64,000 bases of DNA from the NCBI RefSeq assembly GCF_024259515.1, contig NZ_JANBWE010000001.1, positions 682,001 through 746,000 of the forward strand, in the 5' to 3' direction. This document shows positions 1-7,763 of this stretch, piece after piece. Numbering within the stretch: position 1 is the first letter of the stretch; the number at the start of each line of letters is the position of its first letter. The notes beneath the pieces are model-generated. The model saw nothing but the letters and a program-made list of their open reading frames with translations. It had not been told where the DNA came from and did no database searches. The position numbers and the translations under genes are program-made. This DNA comes from Salirhabdus salicampi (lineage in GTDB: Bacteria > Bacillota > Bacilli > Bacillales > Alkalibacillaceae).

Positions 1-1424
1 CTGGTGATGGACAACAGATTAGCGAGTGGTTGTTAAAACATGCAGAAGATGCAGATGGCTTTGTAATTTCGACGAGTATGTTAGCATATGGCGGGTTAAT
101 CGCTTCACGTACGGGTGTAAAATCGTTGGAAGATGCAATGCTGAATATAGAGGTTATTAAACAGTTAAAGGAAAAATATCCAGAAAAACCGTTATACGTC
201 TATGATACGATCCAACGATTAGCCGTTACAGCCATTAGTGATGAGTATCTGCAGTATTACAGTCAAATCCAGAGTTGGGCTATTCTATATGATCAAGTTC
301 ATAATTTAGGGATGGAAGAACATCGGGAAGATTTGGAAGAATTAGAGCGAATTATACCAGCCGAAGTGCTAGAAGATTATAAAGCGGCAAGAGCTCGAAA
401 TCATGAAGTGAATAAAACATTAATAGATTGGGTGGATGAAGGGCATATTGATTATCTCATTTTAGCCCAAGATGATGCTGCACCACATGGTCTTCACCGC
501 GCTGAACGAGAGGTATTAGTTGAAAAAGCGGAATCCCTTCATGTAAACGACCAAGTGTCTGTGTTTCCGGGTGCTGATGAAGTTGATGTCGTTCTTGTAT
601 CAAGATTTGTAACGAACTTGTTCAACACATCATCCAAAATCCATATTACGTATGGTGGTGTACATGGAAGTGAATGGATAGCTCCTTACGAAGATACAAC
701 GTTTGATATTAATGTTGAGAAACATATTCTTGCAGCTGGTAGTGTTATAACTAATAATCCATCAGAAGCTGATATACACTTAGTACTTAATACGCCACAG
801 AAAGATCATGACCGCCAAGCCGAGATCGACAAGTTAATCGGAAAGATTCAATCCCTTATTGATGAAGGGAAGAAAGTTGCTATCGGTGATGTTCGCCTGG
901 TGAATCGTGCTGATGGTCCATTTGTTACCCGACTCGCTGAACAAATAGACTTAACAAAAGTTCATGCGTATAGCGGTTGGAATACAGCCGGGAATGCCCT
1001 CGGCATTACATTAGGTCACGCAATAGCTAGGGATTCCTTCGTAACACAAGAGGCTGGTTTTGGGGTTCCACTGTATGAAAAGACAGCAAAAGCCCATTAT
1101 GAGTTTTTATTGCACCGTTTCGCTAAGGACCAAGGATATAAAAACGTCGTTCATAGTGCCGCTAATGCATATGCAGCATCACTTGGGGCAAGTCCTTGGA
1201 ATTTAGGTACTTATTATGATGTAGTAAATGACTTCGTGATCGAAAACTTAACTGCTGAAACAGAAAAGTGGTATAATCATTTCGATGGAAAACAAGTTTA
1301 CATTGGAACTAGAGGGGAAAAAGACTTCTATCGTACAATTGACAGGCTTGTGGATGTTCACGTCCAACTACCTTGGCCAAGGACATTTGAGGCAGAATTA
1401 GAACCAACATTACATTTAAAATAA
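1..1424 (+). CDS. DUF4127 family protein, 5'-truncated by the window edge
   Basis: The frame is open from base 3 to the stop at 1422-1424, so the N-terminus lies outside the window and the internal TTG at 30 is not a real start. About 473 residues remain. The segment after the edge (ISTSMLAYGGLIASR) and the later ILAQDDAAPHGLHRAE and TYGGVHGSEW stretches match my memory of DUF4127, a large cytoplasmic family of about 500 residues with no settled function. No signal peptide or membrane segment is visible in the remaining part. The gene is followed at once by an A-rich terminator arm that an insertion sequence has split from its partner arm. Family assignment rests on pattern recognition. Function is unknown. 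Confidence 0.8.
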   Translation, partial: GDGQQISEWLLKHAEDADGFVISTSMLAYGGLIASRTGVKSLEDAMLNIEVIKQLKEKYPEKPLYVYDTIQRLAVTAISDEYLQYYSQIQSWAILYDQVHNLGMEEHREDLEELERIIPAEVLEDYKAARARNHEVNKTLIDWVDEGHIDYLILAQDDAAPHGLHRAEREVLVEKAESLHVNDQVSVFPGADEVDVVLVSRFVTNLFNTSSKIHITYGGVHGSEWIAPYEDTTFDINVEKHILAAGSVITNNPSEADIHLVLNTPQKDHDRQAEIDKLIGKIQSLIDEGKKVAIGDVRLVNRADGPFVTRLAEQIDLTKVHAYSGWNTAGNALGITLGHAIARDSFVTQEAGFGVPLYEKTAKAHYEFLLHRFAKDQGYKNVVHSAANAYAASLGASPWNLGTYYDVVNDFVIENLTAETEKWYNHFDGKQVYIGTRGEKDFYRTIDRLVDVHVQLPWPRTFEAELEPTLHLK

Positions 1425-1443
1425 TAAAAAAACACTTGTTGTC

Positions 1444-1447
1444 TCCT
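1444..1447. repeat. Left copy of IS target-site duplication (TCCT)
   Basis: TCCT lies directly outside the left inverted repeat and is identical to bases 2735-2738 outside the right one. One copy is the original loop of the split terminator hairpin. Confidence 0.82.
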
Positions 1448-1486
1448 TGAACTGATCTACGAGTTTGAGACAACAGAAAAAAACAC

Positions 1487-2344
1487 CTAGGCTACCTGTT
1501 CCCCAAATTCAAGTGGGGACAGGTAGTTTAATTTTGCCTGAAGTCGTATTTGATTGTAATAATAGATGAAATTCTTTACTTTTTCCACTACAATAGGATT
1601 TGTAAGAAACTCTCGTGGCTGAGAGTAGAATTCTTCTGACTTTATGGTTGAGTGGAAGGATTCAATGACGGCGTTATCCAAGCAGTTGCCTTTCCGAGAC
1701 ATGCTTGTGATAATGCCTTTTTCTTTAGCTAAATTTTGAAAAGCGTAAGATGTGTATTGGGATCCCTGATCACTATGTAAAATAACACCTTCGGCGTTAC
1801 GGTTTGCAACAGCGTCTCTTAAAGTATCCAATACTAGAGTTACATCCTGATTCAAGCTAATACGGTAAGCAATAATCTCATTATTGTACAAATCCATAAT
1901 ACTAGATAGATACATCATGGATTGTCCGAATGGAAGATACGTTATATCTGTTACCCATTTTTCGTTAGGCTTAGCTGCCTTAAAATTACGCTCCAAACGA
2001 TTTGGAACGACAATCTGACTTTCTCCTGCCAGTTTTACTTTTCTCTTTGGCTTAACTCTACATTGCCATTTGTACTTCTGCATAATCTTTTGTACCGTAT
2101 TACGATTAACCTTCACATTATAATCTCTTTTAAGCCAGGCTCTTACCGTCCGATAACCTATACGGAACTGATGCCTTTCACAAATTTCTTTAATTTGCAG
2201 CTTCAACTCACTTGGTTTACGAACTCCTCGTTTCCGCCAGCGGTAATAAGTAGCACGGGGGACCCCAATGCAACTGCAAATCGTAGAAATCGTATATTTT
2301 TCTTTTAGATCCTCTACAAGCTCTAAAACAATCTCTGGTACCAA
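1487..2344 (-). CDS. IS3-family transposase OrfB (DDE catalytic subunit)
   Basis: The protein is 285 residues from a TTG, although in this family it is normally made only as an OrfAB fusion by -1 frameshifting. Residues 1-100 hold an HTH_21-like region (TYYRWRKRG, GYRTVRAWL). The rve integrase core follows with all three acidic residues: Asp133 in WVTDITY, Asp192 in LHSDQGSQY and Glu228 in NAVIESFHST. Length and motif order are normal and no stop interrupts it. It overlaps orfA by 22 bases. The catalytic part appears intact, but expression depends on the damaged orfA upstream. Confidence 0.93.
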   Translation of the reverse strand: MVPEIVLELVEDLKEKYTISTICSCIGVPRATYYRWRKRGVRKPSELKLQIKEICERHQFRIGYRTVRAWLKRDYNVKVNRNTVQKIMQKYKWQCRVKPKRKVKLAGESQIVVPNRLERNFKAAKPNEKWVTDITYLPFGQSMMYLSSIMDLYNNEIIAYRISLNQDVTLVLDTLRDAVANRNAEGVILHSDQGSQYTSYAFQNLAKEKGIITSMSRKGNCLDNAVIESFHSTIKSEEFYSQPREFLTNPIVVEKVKNFIYYYNQIRLQAKLNYLSPLEFGEQVA

Positions 2345-2650
2345 CTCCTTTCGATTTCCTTGTACTTTTTTAAGATTTCTAGATGAATGTGTAAAGATTG
2401 ATTCTCTTTCTTTAAAAGTTCAACTTCTGTTAGTCCGTCAGGACCTTTTCCAAAACTATATTGTTTACCAATAGGCTGAGAAAACCGGAACATTTCTCCT
2501 TTTCTATACCACATCAACCATATCCTGATGAGAGTCATTTATTATACCTAACTCCTCCATAATTTCACGATTGGAGTATTGTCCAGACATTTTCATTTCA
2601 ATAGCTTTCATTTTTGTTTCATATGAGTAATAATTCTTAGTTCTCCCCAT
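2323..2650 (-). pseudogene. IS3-family OrfA, frameshifted
   Basis: The reading frame opens at ATG 2650 (MGRTKNYYSYETKMKAIEMK), preceded by an AGGAGG-type site, and codes for a helix-turn-helix N-terminus. It then hits TAG at 2504-2506 after 48 residues. The family-typical continuation IWLMWYRKGEMFRFSQPIG is present in another frame that runs from about 2538 to 2323 and ends in a leucine-zipper-like segment. Comparing the two frames places the lesion near 2530-2540, most simply a net loss of two bases or gain of one. The break lies inside the DNA-binding part, so a functional OrfA or OrfAB is unlikely. Confidence 0.8.
2365..2371 (-). other. Programmed -1 frameshift heptamer (AAAAAAG)
   Basis: On the minus strand orfA reads TTA AAA AAG just before its end. 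A -1 slip at A-AAA-AAG enters the orfB frame, which is open upstream of its nominal TTG. This is the usual site that makes OrfAB transposase in IS3-family elements. Slippage itself is inferred. Confidence 0.7.
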
Positions 2651-2734
2651 AAGAAAAACACCTCCTGTAAGTCAAATAATAATTACGACTTAAGGGGTGT
2701 GTTTTCCTTTGTCTCATTTAAATAGGTCTCTTCA

Positions 2735-2738
2735 TCCT
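2735..2738. repeat. Right copy of IS target-site duplication (TCCT)
   Basis: TCCT directly follows the right inverted repeat that ends TTCA at 2734. It pairs with the copy at 1444-1447. Four bases is within the 3-4 bp range known for this IS family. Confidence 0.82.
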
Positions 2739-2755
2739 GACAACAAGTGTTTTTT

Positions 2756-2984
2756 AGTTTGCAAATGGCGTACCGTAACATGATTGTACAGTGAGAGAAT
2801 GAACTAAGTTGAATGATTTTATTCTTATGATTCGTTCATTAAACAGTGGTACATATTGAATGTTTCTTATTGATAGGACCAATTACCTTATTTTTAATAA
2901 ATCCTATTTCTATATAAACATGTGTCGAACATAGCCGATATGTGAAGTATATAAAGTGAGTAACATTAATTTAGGAGTGTAATC
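2756..2984. other. Short AT-rich gap between the IS and the NERD gene
   Basis: I see no convincing reading frame or hairpin here. It must hold the promoter of the NERD gene, but no clear -35/-10 pair stands out. Confidence 0.4.
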
Positions 2985-3674
2985 ATGTTTAAGCTTACTA
3001 ATCTATTGAAAAGATTATGGGAACACCGAATTGAAGAAAAAAAAGTAATTCCATATATAAAAAAAGAGCACACGGAAAAGATGGCCGGTAGTCAAGAGGA
3101 AATAGATGAATTCAAAATCGATATTCAAATGTCCAGGGGTTCTAAGAATTATAAAGTGTTACATGATTTATTAATTGAAAATCCTGAATCGAGTACTGGA
3201 TATTCTCATATTGATCATGTTGTCATTACTCCCTATGGCATATTTGTGATTGAAACGAGATATGAACAAGGCATAATATATGGGTCCAGAGAATGTAAAT
3301 TTTGGCTCATTAACGGAAACGTTAAGATGGTGAACCCCTTATTTCAAAATGATGGTATTATCAATGCCTTAAAGAACTGCATGGAACATAAATACGGAGA
3401 AAAAATTGTCTCCTTAGTATCTTTTTCTAAGCAGTGCACGTTAAAGGTAGATATGAATTTACGTAATGTTAAAGCTGATGAATGTGTAATGTATGATGTA
3501 AATGTAAACGAATCGATTCAACGGAAAATATCGTATGAACAAATGCTTCATAAAGCACCTAAGCTAACGGAGTATGAAATAGCCTATTTATATCATCGTT
3601 TTAAGGAAGCGAATATTACGAAAACTGTAATGAACGAACAGATTCATGAACGTTTAAAACATAAAACAAGTTAA
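2985..3674 (+). CDS. NERD-domain protein (nuclease-related domain)
   Basis: The protein is 229 residues from ATG 2985, with TTAGGAG about 7 bases upstream. Residues about 45-150 match the NERD pattern, a predicted restriction-endonuclease-like fold: GSKNYKVLHDLL, then SHIDHVVITPYGIFVIETR, where the Asp and the Glu-x-(K/R) position correspond to catalytic positions of related nucleases. Here the usual Lys of the ExK element appears as Arg, so catalytic competence is uncertain. No membrane segment or HRDC domain is seen. It stands alone between the IS and a secreted peptidase. Its substrate is unknown, and such proteins in Bacillus are mostly uncharacterised. Confidence 0.75.
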   Translation: MFKLTNLLKRLWEHRIEEKKVIPYIKKEHTEKMAGSQEEIDEFKIDIQMSRGSKNYKVLHDLLIENPESSTGYSHIDHVVITPYGIFVIETRYEQGIIYGSRECKFWLINGNVKMVNPLFQNDGIINALKNCMEHKYGEKIVSLVSFSKQCTLKVDMNLRNVKADECVMYDVNVNESIQRKISYEQMLHKAPKLTEYEIAYLYHRFKEANITKTVMNEQIHERLKHKTS

Positions 3675-4144
3675 CAAGTAAAAATATAGTCAAACGGTAC
3701 GTATGCTGATAGCATGTATGAAACGTGGCTATGTGGGACATGTCTGTTTTTGTCTATTATAGGACTGATGTAAGTGGTATATAGTGGGAGAAAAATAGTT
3801 ACCATGAAATGTAATTAGTGACTTTTTACATGTTCCGAATATAGCATTTATAATTGGTCATGTATTAAATATAAGGAATTGGGAGAAAAGTATCGACGTA
3901 TTTGACGAGTGTCACGAAGCACTACAACGGTATACATCGTATTAATGGTTCCTCTTATAGGAAATATAGCCCTCGTGTTTCTACTACTTCTCGTCCTTTC
4001 TCATTACGACAATCCTAATAATATTTACCATGAATTTTGCGGAACGTTGTCCGAATTTCTTTAGAAAAGATAGTTCCTTCCCCTCATTAATCTATTTTTG
4101 TAATTCGTTACGCTAGAATTGAATCTATTTTAGGGAGGAATTAC
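3675..4144. other. 470-base gap without a recognisable gene
   Basis: The stretch is AT-rich with scattered stops in all frames. I found no gene, strong hairpin or repeat. The last 40 bases hold the ribosome binding site (AGGGAGGAATTAC) of the following peptidase gene. Confidence 0.5.
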
Positions 4145-5203
4145 ATGAAAAAATCGATTTTATCTTTAACATTGTCAGGCGCGATGGTATTAGGTTCATT
4201 TAGTGTTACAGGACTGCCGGCTCAAGCGGTAGGGGAAGGACCAAACTACAACGGCAACGAATCTATTCGAACGGATAGTCTTACTACGTATGAAGAGATG
4301 GTAACATTTCTACAGAAGCAAGATGAAAAACAATCACAAATGGAGCTTGAAGTGATTGGGCAAACCGTGAAAGACCGTGATCTTTACCTCGTTAAGTACA
4401 TTTCAAATCCTGATAATCCTACAATTTTATTTTTAACCCAACAACATGGAAACGAACAGTTATCCACTGAAGGAGCGTTAGAATTTGTAAAGCATTTGGG
4501 TACGAGCAAAACTAAGAATGTACTGGATAACGTAAATGTTCTTATTTTACCAATGATGAATCCTGACGGTGCGATGGGGGATGTTAACTTCTCCTTAGAC
4601 GATTATGTGGCAGATGGAGATCGGAATTTCACTCGTTATAACGCGAATGAATTTGATTTAAACCGTGAACATGATAAGCCAACACTGCTAATGCAGCCTG
4701 AGGCAAAAGCGCTCCATGAAAATGTATTAGAGAGTTATGACATTGATTATTTAATTGATCTTCACCATCAAGGTACACAAAGTGAGCGAGAAGGGAAGCT
4801 AGTTTCTGGTTCTATTTTATACCCAACGAACGAATTGGTGGATCCGGAAGTGGTAGAAAAATCAAAAAGGTTAGGCTCTGTTGTGTTTGATGCTGTGGAA
4901 TCGAAAGGTTGGGGACACCTAGGAAAATATCGTGGTGGGAATACCCCTAATATTGGTAGAAACGGAATTGCTTTACGTTACGATGTAGCAACTTTACTAT
5001 TTGAAATGCGTGGTATGGCTGACCACTACTATGAACCATATGTGTTAGGACAGAAGAGTCAAGGATACTTAATTAAACAAGCGGTAGTGACATTGGATGC
5101 TGCAGTACGTTCCATTGCCGACGGTTCAATTGAAACGGCTGATACAACATTTTGGGATGACTTAGAGTATCAAAGCTGGAGATCAGCTGGATCTGGAGAA
5201 TAA
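4145..5203 (+). CDS. Secreted M14-family zinc carboxypeptidase
   Basis: The protein is 352 residues with a Sec signal peptide (MKKSILSL..., hydrophobic core to about residue 22, likely cleavage after AQA at 28). The M14 zinc site is visible as His101-x-x-Glu104 in QQHGNE and a His at 207/208 in DLHHQG. Substrate-binding Asn-Arg occurs at 173-174 (DLNRE). The catalytic Glu is probably Glu287 in LLFEMRG. It is therefore likely an active extracellular peptidase that removes C-terminal residues from peptides or cell-wall peptides. There is no anchor or extra domain. The start is well supported by AGGGAGG. A strong terminator follows, so it is monocistronic. Confidence 0.85.
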   Translation: MKKSILSLTLSGAMVLGSFSVTGLPAQAVGEGPNYNGNESIRTDSLTTYEEMVTFLQKQDEKQSQMELEVIGQTVKDRDLYLVKYISNPDNPTILFLTQQHGNEQLSTEGALEFVKHLGTSKTKNVLDNVNVLILPMMNPDGAMGDVNFSLDDYVADGDRNFTRYNANEFDLNREHDKPTLLMQPEAKALHENVLESYDIDYLIDLHHQGTQSEREGKLVSGSILYPTNELVDPEVVEKSKRLGSVVFDAVESKGWGHLGKYRGGNTPNIGRNGIALRYDVATLLFEMRGMADHYYEPYVLGQKSQGYLIKQAVVTLDAAVRSIADGSIETADTTFWDDLEYQSWRSAGSGE

Positions 5204-5265
5204 TCCTATAGAAGATGTGACAATTTTTGAAGTGTTTTTCACATGAGATTGTTCAATGAATGATT

Positions 5266-5307
5266 GGGCATGAGCTCGTTTTTTAACGGGTTCATGCCCT
5301 TTCATCT
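5266..5307 (+). terminator. Terminator after the M14 peptidase gene
   Basis: GGGCATGAGCTCGTT (5266-5280) pairs with 5285-5299 around a TTTT loop, with two or three G-T pairs. It is followed by the T-rich TTTCATCTTT. Confidence 0.75.
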
Positions 5308-5405
5308 TTATCTATTTTAAAATTATATTAAACAAATTATTGATCCACAATGCTTTGTTAAAATTGAAAACTATGTGCTCATAATCCTATTTTCTGTCTA
5401 TATAA

Positions 5406-5435
5406 AATTCTTTTATATCATTGTATAAAAGAATT
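5406..5435. repeat. 12-bp perfect inverted repeat upstream of the catabolic operon
   Basis: AATTCTTTTATA (5406-5417) and TATAAAAGAATT (5424-5435) are exact reverse complements around a 6-nt spacer. It lies about 30 bases upstream of the -10 box of the aldehyde dehydrogenase operon, so it could be an activator or repressor site. The low GC makes a strong RNA hairpin less likely. Confidence 0.5.
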
Positions 5436-5463
5436 CGATTTTATTTTTTTGAATATTTCGACT

Positions 5464-5484
5464 TATAATAGTATACAAGTATAC
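5464..5484 (+). promoter_or_regulatory. -10 box with overlapping GTATAC repeat operator (GntR/FCD-like)
   Basis: TATAAT at 5464-5469 is a consensus -10 box. No good -35 lies 17 bases upstream, which suggests activator help. Directly downstream, over the expected start of transcription, is GTATACAAGTATAC (5471-5484), which contains two TTGTATAC units on the minus strand. Such motifs resemble operators of FCD-type GntR regulators. No GntR gene is present in the window, so the cognate regulator would be encoded elsewhere. Confidence 0.45.
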
Positions 5485-5511
5485 AAAATAAAAAAGGATG
5501 AGGGATTAGAT

Positions 5512-6987
5512 ATGGAAAAATACCTTGCCTACATAAACGGTCAATGGTTAGGGAGTGAAAGCGGTGATACGATGCCATCGTATAATCCGTTTAATCAAGA
5601 AGTATGGGCTGAGATTCCGAAAATGTCGAAAAATGATGTCGACACGGCAATTGAAGCAGCTAGTAAGGCATTTAGTGAATGGAAATCCTTAAATGGATTA
5701 GAACGATCTAAATTAATGTTTCGTTTAGCTGATTTAATTGAAGAAAATGCAGACAAATTAGCGTTAGTCGAATCTACTGACAATGGGAAAGTAATACGAG
5801 AGACAAAAAACCAAGTGCGATTTTCTGCCAGAAACTATCGTTATTTTGCTGGATATGCAGATAAACTACTTGGGAATACAATACCAGTTGATAATAAAAA
5901 TTTACTGGATTTCACAACGCAGGAGCCGTTAGGAGTTTGTGTATTAATCACAGCATGGAATTCTCCATTACCGCTGTTGGCAAATAAACTTGCTCCAGCA
6001 TTAGCTACAGGGAACACTGTTGTCATAAAGCCGTCAGAACAGGCGTCTATATCAACATTGGAATTTGCCAGACTGGTAGATTTAGCCGGATTCCCACCTG
6101 GTGTAGTAAATGTAGTGACAGGAGATGGATCGACAGGCGGTAGCTTAGTGGAACATCCGAAAGTGGCAAAAGTTAGTTTTACCGGTGGGGTTTCAACAGC
6201 AAAAGTAATTTCAAGAGCTGTAAGTGACCAGTTAATCCCTACTACTTTAGAGCTCGGTGGAAAATCGCCGAATATTATATTTGATGATGCTTCGTTAGAC
6301 GAAGCGATTGTAGGTGCAATGGCAGGTATTTTTGGGGCAGCAGGACAAACTTGTATAGCCGGATCGAGACTATTAGTCCACCGTGATGTTTTAGATAAAG
6401 TGGTAACCGCTTTAGTTGACAGAACAGAAAAGATTAAATTAGGTAATCCTCTTGAGGAAAGTACTGAAATGGGCCCTGTTGCCAATGAACAGCAATTAAA
6501 TAAAATTAAAGGGATGATAAAACAGGCGATTGATGAAGGGGCGGAATTATTAACAGGAGGACTTGAAGATCCGGTCGTAGATAGTGATGGATACTTTGTA
6601 AAACCGACGATCTTTTATACAGAAGACCCTGCTTCACTGACGATTGCAAATGAAGAGGTTTTTGGACCGGTTTTAGTCATCATTCCATTTCAAGATGAAA
6701 TGGAAGCGATTTCAATTGCGAATGATTCCGACTATGGCTTAGCAGCCGGTATTTGGACTAGAGATATTAAAAAAGCGCATCGTGTTGCTTCCAAAATAGA
6801 GGCCGGAAACATATGGATTAACACATACCGAACGTCCCAAGTAGGAGCACCATTTGGTGGAATCAAATTTAGTGGTCACGGTAGAGAAAGAAGTTGGCAT
6901 GCTTTGTACGACTTTACGTATACAAAAAATATTATGGTGAACTTATCTGATGATAAACGGGATCCATTCTCGATGCAAACGAAATAA
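5512..6987 (+). CDS. NAD(P)-dependent aldehyde dehydrogenase
   Basis: The start is taken as ATG 5512, behind GGATGAGGG, giving 491 residues (MEKYLAYINGQWLG). An upstream in-frame TTG at 5449 overlaps the promoter and is rejected. All family residues are present: Asn150 in TAWN, Glu247 in LELGGK and the nucleophile Cys281 in GQTCIAG. The enzyme should oxidise an aldehyde to its carboxylate in the cytoplasm. Close subfamily and substrate cannot be read from sequence. It is the first gene of a cluster with a cysteine hydrolase, TRAP transporter and dehydrogenase, so the aldehyde is probably an intermediate of the compound taken up by that transporter. Confidence 0.9.
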   Translation: MEKYLAYINGQWLGSESGDTMPSYNPFNQEVWAEIPKMSKNDVDTAIEAASKAFSEWKSLNGLERSKLMFRLADLIEENADKLALVESTDNGKVIRETKNQVRFSARNYRYFAGYADKLLGNTIPVDNKNLLDFTTQEPLGVCVLITAWNSPLPLLANKLAPALATGNTVVIKPSEQASISTLEFARLVDLAGFPPGVVNVVTGDGSTGGSLVEHPKVAKVSFTGGVSTAKVISRAVSDQLIPTTLELGGKSPNIIFDDASLDEAIVGAMAGIFGAAGQTCIAGSRLLVHRDVLDKVVTALVDRTEKIKLGNPLEESTEMGPVANEQQLNKIKGMIKQAIDEGAELLTGGLEDPVVDSDGYFVKPTIFYTEDPASLTIANEEVFGPVLVIIPFQDEMEAISIANDSDYGLAAGIWTRDIKKAHRVASKIEAGNIWINTYRTSQVGAPFGGIKFSGHGRERSWHALYDFTYTKNIMVNLSDDKRDPFSMQTK

Positions 6988-7000
6988 AAAAGGGGGGGGA

Positions 7001-7729
7001 ATGATGACAAGCTGGAAACATGATGTGGATCAATGGCCTGGTAGTTTACCAACTCTAGAAGTTAATCGAGATAGGGCTGCTTTATTACTAATTGACATGC
7101 AAAATTATTATATACATGAAACAGGGTTATTCCGAAAAATTTTAAAAGAGCAATTTCCAGGCATGGAACGTTATTTTATGCGTAACATTGTTGAAAATGT
7201 AATTCCCGCGCAAAAAAGGTTACTTACCTATTTTAGGGATGAAAATCTACCAATTTTTCATGTGCGAGTAGGTCCATTACTACCGAATGGGAAAGATCAG
7301 TTTAAAAGGCGGGCACTTCGGGATGCGAGAAGAAGTGGAATGGTAGGAGAAGAACAAGCACTCGTGAAAGGCAATTTTCAACATAGTGTCATAGATGAAT
7401 TAGCTCCGCTGGAAAACGAGTTTGTTCTCGATAAAAACTCCTCAGGAGCTTTTAACTCTACTGCGATAGATCAATTGCTTCGAAATGTTGGTGCCGAGTT
7501 CTTAGTAATTGGTGGCATTTTAACCAATAATTGTGTAGAAACAACTGCTAGAGATGCTGCTGATAGAGGGTACAATGTTGCGTTAGTAGAAGATGGTTGT
7601 GCTACTTTAAATGAAGAAACACAATTTGCTACTTACAAAACGTTTGCTAGAACTTATGGCAAAGTAGCTCAATCTAACGAAATAATTACCAACTTAGAAA
7701 AGTCAGCGGAAAATATATTTTATTGGTAA
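7001..7729 (+). CDS. Isochorismatase-like cysteine hydrolase
   Basis: The protein is about 242 residues. Tandem ATGs at 7001 and 7004 follow a run of eight G, and 7004 has the better spacing. The catalytic triad of the cysteine hydrolase superfamily is visible: Asp32 (LLIDMQN), Lys145 (LDKNSSGAF) and Cys178 (LTNNCVETTARDA). Members hydrolyse amides such as N-carbamoylsarcosine, ureidoacrylate or nicotinamide, or enol ethers such as isochorismate. The catabolic context favours an amidase acting on a nitrogen-containing intermediate. It starts 13-16 bases after the aldehyde dehydrogenase stop and is surely co-transcribed. Substrate unknown. Confidence 0.88.
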   Translation: MMTSWKHDVDQWPGSLPTLEVNRDRAALLLIDMQNYYIHETGLFRKILKEQFPGMERYFMRNIVENVIPAQKRLLTYFRDENLPIFHVRVGPLLPNGKDQFKRRALRDARRSGMVGEEQALVKGNFQHSVIDELAPLENEFVLDKNSSGAFNSTAIDQLLRNVGAEFLVIGGILTNNCVETTARDAADRGYNVALVEDGCATLNEETQFATYKTFARTYGKVAQSNEIITNLEKSAENIFYW

Positions 7730-7763
7730 CAATTAAACTGAATTATATAAAGGGGAGAAAAAA

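Larger units (their letters stand above)
1448..2734 (-). mobile_element. IS3-family (IS150-like group) insertion sequence, 1287 bp
   Basis: The ends are imperfect inverted repeats: TGAACTGATCTACGAG at the left, and TGAAGAGACCTATTTA read inward from the right. A second matching block, TGAGACAA, lies a little further in on both sides. The outermost TG...CA bases are usual for IS3-family elements. TCCT flanks both ends (1444-1447 and 2735-2738), giving a 4-bp target duplication. The element carries orfA and orfB on the minus strand with a slippery heptamer between them, the family layout. orfA is frameshifted, so this copy probably cannot make the fusion transposase. The exact target duplication argues that the insertion is not old. 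Confidence 0.88.
1427..2755 (+). terminator. Rho-independent terminator of the DUF4127 gene, split by an IS in its loop
   Basis: Bases 1427-1443 and 2739-2755 are perfect 17-bp reverse complements (six A, then CACTTGTTGTC; partner GACAACAAGTG, then six T). With the IS and one TCCT copy removed they form a 17-bp stem, a 4-nt TCCT loop and an A-tract/T-tract, which is a classic and possibly bidirectional terminator. The left arm begins two bases after the DUF4127 stop codon. In the present state the arms lie 1.3 kb apart, so folding during transcription is unlikely. Confidence 0.8.

Noticed and set aside
1431-1443. Taking the A-rich CACTTGTTGTC repeats as the IS terminal repeats
   Set aside because: They leave no direct target duplication. 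The inner TGAA...TTCA ends give a perfect TCCT duplication, and the outer repeats rebuild a terminator.
1922-2308. Plus-strand open frame of 128 codons inside the IS
   Set aside because: It lies antisense to the transposase core and codes for low-complexity hydrophobic residues without any family resemblance.
5841-6485. A 214-codon open frame on the minus strand inside the aldehyde dehydrogenase gene
   Set aside because: It is antisense to a gene with complete catalytic motifs, has no ribosome binding site and a composition typical of an antisense shadow.
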